Source of the DNA: JACCZX01 sp963801035
Lineage (GTDB): Bacteria; Pseudomonadota; Gammaproteobacteria; Burkholderiales; Burkholderiaceae_F
DNA: 64,000 nucleotides
NCBI GenBank assembly: GCA_963801035.1
Contig: CAWDDF010000004.1
Span: 186,001-250,000 of the forward strand
Direction of reading: 5' to 3'
Shown: one piece after another, positions 16,912 to 25,126 of the stretch
Position numbering within the stretch: position 1 is the first letter of the stretch
Layout of the letters: the number at the start of each line of letters is the position of its first letter
Notes under the pieces: model-generated
Database searches by the model: none
Seen by the model: only the letters and a program-made list of their open reading frames with translations
Told to the model about the DNA's origin: nothing
Program-made: the position numbers and the translations under genes

Positions 16912-18005
16912 TGGCTACCGTGACTGCGACGCGTACCACTTCGTCCACCAGCGATCCATCCGCCGACACATCTGGCAAACCGCCGCGTGCGCGTCTGACC
17001 AAGCGCACGTGGGCGAAGCTTGCGTTCGCTGCGGTTGTGCTGCTGTTCGTCGTGTTCGCGGTGGACGTCTTGCTGCTGCTGTTTGCCAGCATCCTGCTTG
17101 CGATACTGCTTCGCTCCCTCGCGGAGCCGCTGGCAGCTCGGCTGCACATTTCGCCGCGCTGGGCGGTGTTGGTCGTGGTCGCTTTGTTGGCCGTATCGCT
17201 GAGCGTCATTGCGTGGGTCATCGCGCCGTCGATCGGTGAGCAGGTCCGCGAACTGCGAGCGTCATTACCCCAGGCGCTGCAGCGATTGCAGCAGGAACTC
17301 AGTCGCTTCGTCTGGCTTGAAGTGTTCCTGGACACCGCGAACCAGGTTGATGGAACCGGCGCTGCACCGCCCCAGGTGGCAAGTAGAGTCACCGGCGCTA
17401 TTTCGGGAACGCTGACGGCTCTCGGCCACGCGGTCTTCGCAATCGTGATTGCGCTTTACCTGGCGGCCGATCCGCGGCCGTACGTTGAAGGCACCGTTAG
17501 ATTGTTCCCTCCCGCACACCGCGCGCGTGCGCGGGAAGTTCTGCATGCGATCGGAGACACGCTCCGATGGTGGCTCTTCGGCAAAGCGATTTCGATGGCG
17601 CTAGTGGGCACAGCGGTGTTCATCGGACTGCTCGCACTCGGCGTGAAGATGGCGGCCGCGCTAGCGCTGATCGCTGCGCTTCTTGATTTCATTCCCAACA
17701 TCGGCCCTCTGCTGGCGTTCATTCCGGCAGCACTCTTCGCACTGCTGCAGGGCCCAACGCAGGTGTTCTATGTCGCGCTGCTCTACGGCGCCGTCCAAAC
17801 CGTTGAAGCCTATGTGTTGACGCCTCTGATCGAGCGACGCACCGTTGAATTGCCACCCGCGTTGACGCTAACCGCTTTATTAGTGGGTGCGTTGTTCTTC
17901 GGCTGGCTGGGGTTGCTGCTTGCTGCGCCCCTCACCGCCGCGTTGCTCGTAACCGTACAAATGGTTTATGTCGAGGACACGCTGGGTGAGCGCGACGCAC
18001 GCTGA
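16911..18005 (+). CDS. AI-2E family (PerM-like) membrane transporter
   Basis: 364 aa with a GTG start overlapping the Uup stop by one base. After a hydrophilic N-terminus (about 45 residues) there are about eight membrane segments, with the family's long amphipathic region after the third (IGEQVRELRASLPQALQRLQ) and the conserved LDFIPNIGPLLAFIPAALFAL segment around residue 255-275. Members were named for AI-2 export, but many move other solutes or sodium/protons, so the substrate is open. The 3' end overlaps the convergent MaoC gene by 40 bp. Confidence 0.92.
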   Translation: MATVTATRTTSSTSDPSADTSGKPPRARLTKRTWAKLAFAAVVLLFVVFAVDVLLLLFASILLAILLRSLAEPLAARLHISPRWAVLVVVALLAVSLSVIAWVIAPSIGEQVRELRASLPQALQRLQQELSRFVWLEVFLDTANQVDGTGAAPPQVASRVTGAISGTLTALGHAVFAIVIALYLAADPRPYVEGTVRLFPPAHRARAREVLHAIGDTLRWWLFGKAISMALVGTAVFIGLLALGVKMAAALALIAALLDFIPNIGPLLAFIPAALFALLQGPTQVFYVALLYGAVQTVEAYVLTPLIERRTVELPPALTLTALLVGALFFGWLGLLLAAPLTAALLVTVQMVYVEDTLGERDAR

Positions 18006-18490
18006 TCAGGAACCGGTGCTGTCAGCGCACGAGTCAGCCATTCGGCCGTCAACACCGGCCCGCTTTGGCCCTCGCGCTCAACGCGCACCTTCCAAAGCAG
18101 CTTTGCGCCGCCACGAATCGGCTCGCTCGAAACGAGCGTGAAGCGCCCGCGAATCCGGCTTCCGACAACGACCGGGCCAGTAAAGCGAATCTTGTTGAAC
18201 CCGGCGTTAATACCGGCGCATCGGTCGGTCACGACAACCGTGCTGTCCATCCAGTGTGAAAGCAGCGATAGCGTCAAAAATCCGTGTGCGACCGTGGATC
18301 CTGTGCCGTCGTGCGCCTTAAAGGGAGATTCGCGTGCCGCACGCTCGGCGTCGACATGAATCCATTGAAGATCGCCGGTGGCGCGCCCAAAGCTGTCGAT
18401 GACGCTTTGCGTTATCTCGAACCACTCGCTTACCGCAATCTCTGAGCCAGCTTGGCTGATTAAATCGCTCAGACTCATTCGGACCATCAT
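17966..18490 (-). CDS. MaoC-like (R)-hydratase/dehydratase
   Basis: 174 aa. A single hot-dog domain with the hydratase signature: DLQWIHVDAERAARESPF contains the catalytic Asp/His region, followed by TVAHGFLTLSLLSHW. Proteins of this form hydrate 2-enoyl-CoA to (R)-3-hydroxyacyl-CoA, or are acyl dehydratases. The frame opens at 18490 (MMVRMSLSDLI); the ATG at 18475 (MSLSDLI) is an equally good start. It is monocistronic as far as visible and converges with the AI-2E gene. Confidence 0.9.
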   Translation of the reverse strand: MMVRMSLSDLISQAGSEIAVSEWFEITQSVIDSFGRATGDLQWIHVDAERAARESPFKAHDGTGSTVAHGFLTLSLLSHWMDSTVVVTDRCAGINAGFNKIRFTGPVVVGSRIRGRFTLVSSEPIRGGAKLLWKVRVEREGQSGPVLTAEWLTRALTAPVPDQRASRSPSVSST

Positions 18491-18621
18491 CTAGGATACC
18501 GAGCACGGACTTCTGCCGCTGGGGCGCTCCAATTGCGACTGACGGCATAGAGCTTGCTTTTATTACACACTCGCGCCGCTTCAATCATCAAGACGCGTCC
18601 AAAAATTCAACGGGAGATTCC

Positions 18622-18948
18622 ATGGCAATCAAGACCCCTGAACATCGCGAACGGCTGCTCGACCAGGCGATCGCAGAAAGTTTTCCGGCAAGTGATCCGA
18701 TTTCACCGGCGTACGAAGCGAGTCTGGAGCCGGTGCTGCCCGAACAAAATCGGTCGCGCGAAATCTGGAAGCGCCGCTTGCGCAAAGCGAGACCGTCGCT
18801 GATCGCACTGGGAAGCGCAGCCATCGTGGCGTTGGTCGCCGTGTATGTATTACGTGACCGTCGCGCGGTTCTGAGCAATTTGCGCGACTACATCCCAAAC
18901 GATCTGCGCGATTTGCATTTGCGCGACTACATTCCCTGGAAGCACTAG
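18622..18948 (+). CDS. Small single-pass membrane protein, unknown
   Basis: 108 aa with a good ribosome site (GGGAG, about 6 nt from the ATG). The N-terminal LLDQAIAESFPASDPISP is a short motif I know from many small proteobacterial proteins without assigned function. There is one membrane segment at about residues 59-78 (SLIALGSAAIVALVAVYVL). The C-terminus contains an imperfect repeat: LRDYIP occurs twice, with LRDLH between. MgtC follows 31 bp later. Real coding is likely from the start site and codon use; function is unknown. Confidence 0.7.
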   Translation: MAIKTPEHRERLLDQAIAESFPASDPISPAYEASLEPVLPEQNRSREIWKRRLRKARPSLIALGSAAIVALVAVYVLRDRRAVLSNLRDYIPNDLRDLHLRDYIPWKH

Positions 18949-18979
18949 GCGTTTCCGCGCCTACTGCGCGTAGCGCTCA

Positions 18980-19465
18980 ATGAACGCGCTGGGGCACGCG
19001 TGGCCGCAGCTTGTCGTGCTTGGCGAAGTCGCCGCAGCCATGCTGCTCGGTGGCCTGATCGGCTACGAGCGCGAGACCGCGAACAAGCCAGCTGGATTTC
19101 GTACGCACATGATGCTGGCCGGCGCATGTGCACTGCTTGTCGGGCTTGGCGGCTCAATGCTCGACATATTCTCGCGTCAACACCCTGATGTGATCAGTGC
19201 GGACCCGTTTCGACTGGTAGGCGGTGTGGTGACTGCGCTGGGATTCATCGGCGCGGGCACCATTTTTCGGCCCGATGGACAACGGGTCGAAGGGCTCACA
19301 ACGGCGACTTCGTTGTTGTTTTCAGGGGGGATCGGCGTTTGCGCGGCACTGCAGCAGTGGTGGCTTGCCGTCGGCGCGACGCTGCTTGCCCTGGTGGTGT
19401 TACGCGGCGTCCAAAAACTTGAGGCTCGGATTGAGGCGAAAGCCAGAGCCGACGATCGGCATTAA
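18980..19465 (+). CDS. MgtC/SapB-family inner-membrane protein
   Basis: 161 aa. Conserved MgtC features are AAAMLLGGLIGYERE near residue 18-33, FRTHMMLAGACALLV around 40-54 and GFIGAGTIFR around 87-96, within about four to five membrane segments. The long C-terminal soluble domain of pathogenic MgtC is missing; this is the short form. Related proteins affect magnesium homeostasis, F-type ATPase activity or survival in acid. The substrate or partner here is unknown. Confidence 0.92.
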   Translation: MNALGHAWPQLVVLGEVAAAMLLGGLIGYERETANKPAGFRTHMMLAGACALLVGLGGSMLDIFSRQHPDVISADPFRLVGGVVTALGFIGAGTIFRPDGQRVEGLTTATSLLFSGGIGVCAALQQWWLAVGATLLALVVLRGVQKLEARIEAKARADDRH

Positions 19466-19571
19466 GGGCCAGCGCACGCGGTTTCGTTACATTTTGGTAC
19501 GGCTTTTTCGGTCGGCGCAAACTAGCATTCAAGCGTTGCTTTGTTTGCTCGAGATGCATGTGGGAACCGCT

Positions 19572-20094
19572 ATGACACCGCTCAAGACATTGGCCGCCGC
19601 CGGCGCGATCGCCTTCGCTTTAACGACCGTCGCAGACTCTGCATTCGCGCGGCCTGGGGGCGCAGGCAGCGGCGGGCGCGGTGGTGGTTATCACGGCGGT
19701 GGGGGTTATCGCGGCGGTGGGCATTACCACGGTGGTCATCGTCACTACTACCGTGGCTCCATTGGCTTCTGGGGCGGGGGCTTTTGGGGCCCAGGTTACT
19801 GGGGTGCCGGTTATTGGCCCGGCTACTGGGGCGCCAGTTACTGGGGACCCGGCTGGGGCTATTACGGCGCGCCAGCGGTTGCATACACGCCGTTTGTTAC
19901 CCAGGAAAGGGTGTGGGTCGAAAGCGATGCGGCGGGAGCCACGCCGCCGCCCGCTGCCGCGCCGGCTCACAAATCCCAACACGCAGCAGTGGTGGTATTG
20001 GTGTGTCAGCTCCCGAGGCTACTACCCTTACGTCAATAGTTGCGCCGAAGGCTGGCAGCGCGTAGCGCCGCAGCCGACGCCGAACGCCCAATGA
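19572..20094 (+). pseudogene. Exported Gly/Tyr/Trp-rich protein, apparently frameshifted near its end
   Basis: The ATG at 19572 opens a signal peptide (MTPLKTLAAAGAIAFALTTV, cut after about residue 26) and then a low-complexity region of GGGYHGG, YRGGGHYHGG and GYWGAGYWPGYWG-like repeats. In this frame the end is unlike the family and stops at 20039. In the +1 frame, from about 19965, the expected tail appears: QQWWYWCVSSRGYYPYVNSC and EGWQRVAPQP, stopping at TGA 20092-20094. That stop overlaps the next gene's ATG as ATGA, which supports it as the original end. One base was gained or lost near 19950-19975. The protein is probably a periplasmic or surface-associated structural protein of unknown role. 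Confidence 0.68.
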
Positions 20095-20711
20095 GCTACG
20101 TACGCGGGCTTATCCCCGCCGTGGCGATCGTGGTCCTCTCCGGTTGCGTGACCGTGCCGACGGGCCCGACGTACAACGCGATGCCTGGCAGCCGCAAGAG
20201 CTTCGATCAGTTTCAGTTCGACGATGCGTCGTGCCGGCAGTATGCGGTGCAGACGACAGGCGGAACGCCGAATGACGCTGCTGCCAACGCGGCAGTCGGC
20301 AGCGCGGTGGTCGGCACGATCCTGGGCGCGGCGGTCGGCGGGCTGATTGGCGGCAGTGATGGTGCCGCAGTCGGTGCGGGCATGGGTCTGTTTGGCGGCA
20401 GCGCGGTGGGTGCAAGCAATGCACAGTACGCGTCGTACACGACACAGCAACGATTCGACAACACGTACTACCAGTGCATGTATTCGCAAGGACACAAAGT
20501 GCCGATGCCGGCGAGCTACGCGCGTTCAATGCGCCAGGCGAGCGCCGGTCCAGCGCCAGCGCCCTACGTCAGCGCTCCGCCGCGAAATGCAGCAATCCCG
20601 CCGCCGAACGCACCACCACCGAACGCGGCAATTCCACCACCCAATGCACCGCCGCCCAACTTCGCGGTTCCGCCGCCTAACGCGCCACCACCGCCTTATC
20701 AGCAGCGCTAG
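20091..20711 (+). CDS. Exported glycine-zipper lipoprotein with Pro/Asn-rich tail
   Basis: 206 aa from the ATG at 20091, which overlaps the preceding TGA. The signal peptide MSYVRGLIPAVAIVVLSGC ends in a lipobox (LSGC). After a short segment with one more Cys there is a glycine-zipper region, about residues 62-108 (VVGTILGAAVGGLIGGSDGA), which usually inserts in or lies on a membrane, then QRFDNTYYQCMYSQGHKVP, typical of this proteobacterial family. The tail is repeats of PPPNAPPPN type. The preceding glycine-rich gene is translationally coupled to it. The exact role is unknown; such proteins are usually outer-membrane associated. The 3' end overlaps the convergent DUF72 gene by 35 bp. Confidence 0.8.
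   Translation: MSYVRGLIPAVAIVVLSGCVTVPTGPTYNAMPGSRKSFDQFQFDDASCRQYAVQTTGGTPNDAAANAAVGSAVVGTILGAAVGGLIGGSDGAAVGAGMGLFGGSAVGASNAQYASYTTQQRFDNTYYQCMYSQGHKVPMPASYARSMRQASAGPAPAPYVSAPPRNAAIPPPNAPPPNAAIPPPNAPPPNFAVPPPNAPPPPYQQR
20586..20695 (+). repeat. In-gene tandem repeat coding for Pro/Asn/Ala units
   Basis: The DNA repeats units such as ccgccgaacgcaccaccacc, coding for variants of PPPNAPPPNAAI. It lies wholly within the lipoprotein gene and preserves its frame. Repeat-number changes by slippage would lengthen or shorten the tail in steps. Confidence 0.7.
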
Positions 20712-21627
20712 CGCATGCCGGTTGGCGCCTTTCTAGGCAGACCGCAGGCATCCAATTAATGTTGAGCATCTGCATCAACTGGCGCGCATTCGACGGCGCA
20801 TGCAGCTTGTCGGTGTTATCGAAGTAGCAGAACACGTCGCGCGGAACACGCCGGATCTTTGCGTCCGGCATCACGAGGTTGGCATCAGGCGGTTGATCGC
20901 CCGCGCTCCAGGCCCTCAATCGGTCAGCCCAGCAGCGCAGCTCCGCGTCGCTGTACCGGCTCTGATACAGCTCGGTTGCGCCGTGCAGGCGCAAATAAAG
21001 AAAGTCCGATGTGACGTCATGCGGCTGCGGCCATCGCTCGCCGGTATCAGCAACGACGAGCGCGACGTTGTACTCGCGTAGCAGCGTGATGAAGCCAGGG
21101 ACAAGAAACGTCTCGTTGCGAATCTCGATCGCGTGCCGCATCGGCCTGACTGCATCGATACTCAACGCGGCGCGCCCTGTCATGCGTGCGTCTCGCCGGC
21201 GCGCCAACGATAGCGCTGCACTCGTATCCTTCGGTAGCTTGCCGACGAAGTCGGCAAACAGTTGCGGCTGGTATTTCATGTTCGGTGGAAACTGCCACAG
21301 CACCGGTCCAAGCTTCTCGTTTAGCCTGAAGATTCCCGAAGCGAAAAAGTTGGCAAGTGGCTTATCGATATCTCTTAACCGCTTCATGTGAGTAATGAAG
21401 CGGCCGCCCTTGACGCTGAATACAAAGCCCGGCGGCGTCGACGCGTACCACGCTGCATAGCTTGCCGGGGTTTGCAACGAGTAGAACGATCCGTTGATCT
21501 CGACCGTCGGCAGTTTCTCCGCTGCGTATGCCAGTTCATCGGCCTGGCGCAAGCCGTCCGGATAAAATGCGCCGCGCCACGGTGGGTAGCGCCAGCCGGA
21601 TACACCGATTCGAATTGCAGAACTCAT
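20677..21627 (-). CDS. DUF72 (YecE-like) protein
   Basis: 316 aa TIM-barrel-like DUF72 protein. The start MSSAIRIGVSGWRYPPWRGAFYP is diagnostic, as are EINGSFYSLQTPASYAAWY and FSVKGGRFITHMKRL. The C-terminal part has FCYFDNTDKLHAPSNA, the usual end of the family. No catalytic activity is established for this family. It stands alone between convergent and divergent genes. Confidence 0.92.
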   Translation of the reverse strand: MSSAIRIGVSGWRYPPWRGAFYPDGLRQADELAYAAEKLPTVEINGSFYSLQTPASYAAWYASTPPGFVFSVKGGRFITHMKRLRDIDKPLANFFASGIFRLNEKLGPVLWQFPPNMKYQPQLFADFVGKLPKDTSAALSLARRRDARMTGRAALSIDAVRPMRHAIEIRNETFLVPGFITLLREYNVALVVADTGERWPQPHDVTSDFLYLRLHGATELYQSRYSDAELRCWADRLRAWSAGDQPPDANLVMPDAKIRRVPRDVFCYFDNTDKLHAPSNARQLMQMLNINWMPAVCLERRQPACASAADKAVVAR

Positions 21628-21706
21628 TTACGTTCGGTACATCAAGCCGTATGCCCGGTGCAGGTACGATCGCGCCTGAATCGACGCTCCGTCCATCCAT
21701 TTCCTC

Positions 21707-21991
21707 ATGAGCAAGAAGCACGTCAATCTATTGCGCGAGATATTTCAGGACCCGGTGAACACGAAACTGTCGTTCCGCGAGGTCGAGTCATTGCTGAAGC
21801 ACCTTGGCGCGCAGATGGAGTCGGTCGCCGGGGCACGCATGCGAGTCAAGCTGAACGACGCGGAAGGAGTCCTGCACCGGCCTCATCATGGCGGCAACAC
21901 GATGGATCGCCACTCGGTGCAATCGTTGCGGGATCTTTTGACACGCGGTGGAGCCACTCCGTCCCAATACGAGTCGCGGCTGACCGATTGA
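21707..21991 (+). CDS. HicA-family toxin-like protein without a HicB partner
   Basis: 94 aa. The pattern matches HicA-like proteins: SFREVESLLKHLGAQ at about 23-37, a beta-hairpin with GVLHRPHHGG at about 54-63 and a C-terminal helix (VQSLRDLLTRGG). HicA toxins are small double-stranded-RNA-binding-fold mRNA interferases that need a catalytic His in the hairpin; here the candidates are H57 and H60-H61. No hicB antitoxin gene follows: the next gene is an O-methyltransferase whose ATG overlaps this stop (TGATG). It may be a domesticated or solitary member. Confidence 0.75.
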   Translation: MSKKHVNLLREIFQDPVNTKLSFREVESLLKHLGAQMESVAGARMRVKLNDAEGVLHRPHHGGNTMDRHSVQSLRDLLTRGGATPSQYESRLTD

Positions 21992-22659
21992 TGTCGCGAC
22001 GGACACTCAATCTCGACGATCGGCTGTATGACTACGTGCTCGAGGCTTCGCTGCGCGAGCACCCACTGCTGGCGGAGTTGCGCGCCGCAACGCGCGACCA
22101 TCCGCATGCTCAGATGCAGATTTCGCCCGAGCAGGGACAGCTGCTCGCGCTATTGGTCAAGCTGATCGGCGCACGCCGCACGATCGAGGTCGGAGTATTC
22201 ACCGGTTACAGCGCATTGGCCGTTGCGCTCGCGTTGCCTGATGACGGTCGCATACTGGCGTGTGACGTCAGCGATGAGTTCACGCGTGTCGGGAAGCCGT
22301 TTTGGAAACGCGCCGGCGTATCGGACAAGATTGATCTGGTGCTTGAGCCGGCGCTGACGACACTCGACGCCAGGCTCGCCGCCGGCGAAGCCGGCCGTTA
22401 TGACTTTGCGTTCATCGATGCCGACAAGACGAACTACGACGGTTATTACGAGCGCTGTCTGCGACTACTCCGCACCGGTGGCTTGATCGCGATCGACAAC
22501 ACGCTCTGGAGCGGGCGCGTGGCAGAGCCAGTCGATCCGGCCAAGGACGCCGACACCGCAGCGCTGCAGGCATTGAACCTGAAGTTGCGCGACGACTCGC
22601 GCGTCGATATCTCGTTGCTGCCTATCGGCGATGGCCTGACACTGGCCCGAAAGCGCTAG
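21991..22659 (+). CDS. Class I O-methyltransferase (caffeoyl-CoA OMT-like)
   Basis: 222 aa from the ATG at 21991, overlapping the HicA-like stop. The upstream open frame to 21388 is antisense to the DUF72 gene and was left out. SAM-binding motif I is IEVGVFTGYSALAVALAL, and FAFIDADKTNYDGYYE is the metal-binding/catalytic motif of the cation-dependent OMT family. GGLIAIDNTLWSGRV follows as expected. It methylates a catechol-type or related hydroxyl group; substrate unknown. Confidence 0.92.
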   Translation: MSRRTLNLDDRLYDYVLEASLREHPLLAELRAATRDHPHAQMQISPEQGQLLALLVKLIGARRTIEVGVFTGYSALAVALALPDDGRILACDVSDEFTRVGKPFWKRAGVSDKIDLVLEPALTTLDARLAAGEAGRYDFAFIDADKTNYDGYYERCLRLLRTGGLIAIDNTLWSGRVAEPVDPAKDADTAALQALNLKLRDDSRVDISLLPIGDGLTLARKR

Positions 22660-22663
22660 ACCG

Positions 22664-23911
22664 TTAACGTTCCTCCGGTGGCTTGAGGCGCCGGAATGCG
22701 CGCCAAAGCAGCAGGTCGTACACGATCTTTATCGAAGCACCGGCAGCAAGCGGAACCCAGAGTGCGCCCGCCTGCATCGCCGCGCCGGCGAGCGCCGGCG
22801 CAATCATGCGTCCCGCTGCGCGCGCGAGTTGCGAAATTCCCGCAGCCCACGCGCGCTCGTGCGGAGGCACGATAGCCATCAGGTACGACTGCCGCGTCGG
22901 CACGTCCATCTCAGATAATCCTTCGCGCAAGATGAACAGTGCGGCGGCGATGCCAAACGTCGGGGCGATCGGCAGCGTCAGCAATAACAGGCTCGACGGG
23001 ATGTGCGTGAACACCATCGTGTTGACGAGGCCTATGCGTACGGCAAGCCAGGCCGCGACGAAGTGCGACAGCACGGTCATCGTTCGCGCCGCGACGAACA
23101 GCAGTGCGAGTTCGGCTTCGTTGACACCGAAGCGCGCGTAAAGGAAGTAAGCGATCAGCGCTGAGCCGATGAATCCGCCGCCTACTGCATCGAGCGCCGC
23201 GAGCCACGCAAACCTGCGGACTTCCCGGCGAATGCTCGGCGGCGCTTCGTGCGCAAGATCGGCGAGTGCAGGCAACGGGGCGCTCTCGGCGCGCGACGAC
23301 AGGCGCGAATAGAGCCACGCGACGACAAGCGTTAACGCTGCATACACGAGCACCGTGGAGTCGTAGGCATGCAGTTCGGCCACGTGTAAACGGTCGCGCA
23401 GCAGCGCCGGCAATGCAGCGAGCAGCGCGCCGGCCGCACCGCCAACATCGGCGATCGCGTTGTATCGAGCGAAAACGATCGTGCGCTCGGCATCCGTCGC
23501 CGTCGCCGGCAGGATCGCCTGCTCCAGCGCCTGCGCGGCGCCGCGATCGGAGCCCTGCGTATTCAGCATGCCGAAAAATGCTGCGAGCGCGACTGCCCAC
23601 AGCGCGTCGGTCGCGACCAGCAATGCGCCGCCGGTGGCGGTCAACAGCGCGAGCATCACCAAACTTCGGCGCCGTCCGATCTTGTCGGCAAAATAGGTAC
23701 CGAAGATCGTGCCCGCCAGAACGCCCGCCATTCCTGCGCTCAGCACAACGCCGAGCGCCGCTTCGTCGAACCCGCGCTTGGCCAGATAAACCGCGGCCAG
23801 CACGCTGATGGCGCCGGCAGCGAGCCCGCGCAGCAACGCAGCGCCGTAGATCAGCAGTCGATCGTTATCGGTGTTCAACAGTTTGCCGCGATTTCTCCAG
23901 CGCCCATACAC
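22664..23911 (-). CDS. Major facilitator superfamily transporter
   Basis: 415 aa with about twelve hydrophobic segments. The loop between segments 2 and 3 carries the MFS signature region (GTYFADKIGRRRSLVMLA, about residues 72-89). A large cytoplasmic loop follows segment 6 (about 200-230). Drug or metabolite export is possible; the substrate cannot be assigned. The first ATG at 23911 adds about 15 residues (MYGRWRNRGKLLNTDNDRLL) before the first helix; a later start is possible. Only 24 bp separate it from the divergent dinB gene, so their promoters overlap. Confidence 0.88.
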   Translation of the reverse strand: MYGRWRNRGKLLNTDNDRLLIYGAALLRGLAAGAISVLAAVYLAKRGFDEAALGVVLSAGMAGVLAGTIFGTYFADKIGRRRSLVMLALLTATGGALLVATDALWAVALAAFFGMLNTQGSDRGAAQALEQAILPATATDAERTIVFARYNAIADVGGAAGALLAALPALLRDRLHVAELHAYDSTVLVYAALTLVVAWLYSRLSSRAESAPLPALADLAHEAPPSIRREVRRFAWLAALDAVGGGFIGSALIAYFLYARFGVNEAELALLFVAARTMTVLSHFVAAWLAVRIGLVNTMVFTHIPSSLLLLTLPIAPTFGIAAALFILREGLSEMDVPTRQSYLMAIVPPHERAWAAGISQLARAAGRMIAPALAGAAMQAGALWVPLAAGASIKIVYDLLLWRAFRRLKPPEER

Positions 23912-23935
23912 TTTAGCGGCACGACAGATTCAGTC

Positions 23936-25126
23936 ATGATTTCTCAGCGCGTTATCGCTCACCTCGACATGGATGCTTTCTATGCGTCGGTCGAGTTGCT
24001 GCGCTATCCGGAGCTGCGCGGTCAGCAAGTTGTGATCGGAGGCGGCTCGCGGCATCAGCCGTTCTGGGAAAACGATCCCGCGACCGGTGAACCGCGGCGC
24101 GTATTTGCGCGGCTGCGCGACTACGTCGGCCGCGGTGTGATCACGACCGCCACCTATGAGGCACGCGCGTTTGGCGTCAACTCCGCAATGGGCCTGATGA
24201 AGGCCGCGAAGAAAGTGCCCGATGCGATTTTGCTGCCGACCGACTTCGATGAGTACCGCAAGTACTCACGGATGTTCAAGGCTGCGGTGCAGGCGATAGC
24301 GCCGCAAACCGAAGACCGGGGCATCGACGAGATCTACATCGACCTCACCGACCATGTCGCCGCGCGTGTGTCAACGAGCCATGACGCCGATCGCACCGAG
24401 ACTGCGGATCAGCAAATAGCGGAATCGTGGTGGTCGGCGCGCGAGATCGGGCGCGAATTGAAGCAGGCGGTTCGCGATGCAACGGGTTTGACCTGTTCGA
24501 TCGGGCTGGCTCCGAACAAGCTGATCGCGAAGATCGCCTCTGAGCTCGACAAGCCCGATGGTCTGGCGATCGTCACCGAGGCCGAGATCGAGGCGCGACT
24601 GTGGCCGATGCCAGTACGGCGTCTGCATGGCGTGGGGCCGAAGGCCACGGCGAAGCTTGCCCGGCTCGGCATTGCAACCATCGGCGAGCTCGCGCAAGCC
24701 GATCCAGCGTGGCTTGCGCAGCACTTCGGCAAGGCGAACGCGGCGTGGATGCATGATGCCGCGCATGGGCGCGATGACCGACCCGTCGTAACCTTCTCGG
24801 AGCCGCAGTCGATGAGCCGCGAGACGACCTTCGAGCGAGACCTTCACGCGGTGCGCGACCGCGAGCAGTTAACCCGCATCTTTACCGATCTGTGCGTCGA
24901 GCTCAGCGACGACCTGCAGCGCAAGCGATATACGAGCAGGACGATAGGCATCAAGCTGCGCTTTGAAAATTTCAAGACGGTAACGCGCGATAACACGTTG
25001 CCAGTACCGACCGACGAAGCCGATCAGATTCGGCGTGCCGCCGGCGAATGCCTGAAGCGTGTGGACTTGACGAAGCGGATTCGGTTGTTAGGCGTACGCG
25101 CGGGCAACCTGGCGCCGGCAAGCTAG
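23936..25126 (+). CDS. dinB: Y-family DNA polymerase IV
   Basis: 396 aa translesion polymerase. Catalytic acidic residues are in AHLDMDAFYASVE (D11, D13) and GIDEIYIDL (D131, E132). The steric and fingers region contains TTATYEARAFGVNSAM. A helix-hairpin-helix thumb is visible at LHGVGPKATAKLARLGI, and the little-finger domain at about 290-385 (SRTIGIKLRFENF). It is longer than E. coli Pol IV because of an insertion of about 25 residues after residue 35 (SRHQPFWENDPATGEPRRVF) that I also know from other proteobacterial homologues. SOS control is likely, but I could not see a clear LexA box. Confidence 0.93.
   Translation: MISQRVIAHLDMDAFYASVELLRYPELRGQQVVIGGGSRHQPFWENDPATGEPRRVFARLRDYVGRGVITTATYEARAFGVNSAMGLMKAAKKVPDAILLPTDFDEYRKYSRMFKAAVQAIAPQTEDRGIDEIYIDLTDHVAARVSTSHDADRTETADQQIAESWWSAREIGRELKQAVRDATGLTCSIGLAPNKLIAKIASELDKPDGLAIVTEAEIEARLWPMPVRRLHGVGPKATAKLARLGIATIGELAQADPAWLAQHFGKANAAWMHDAAHGRDDRPVVTFSEPQSMSRETTFERDLHAVRDREQLTRIFTDLCVELSDDLQRKRYTSRTIGIKLRFENFKTVTRDNTLPVPTDEADQIRRAAGECLKRVDLTKRIRLLGVRAGNLAPAS

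Noticed and set aside
20586..20695. Regular repeat considered as a CRISPR-like array
   Set aside because: Units are contiguous without spacers and code for Pro/Asn repeats in a gene.
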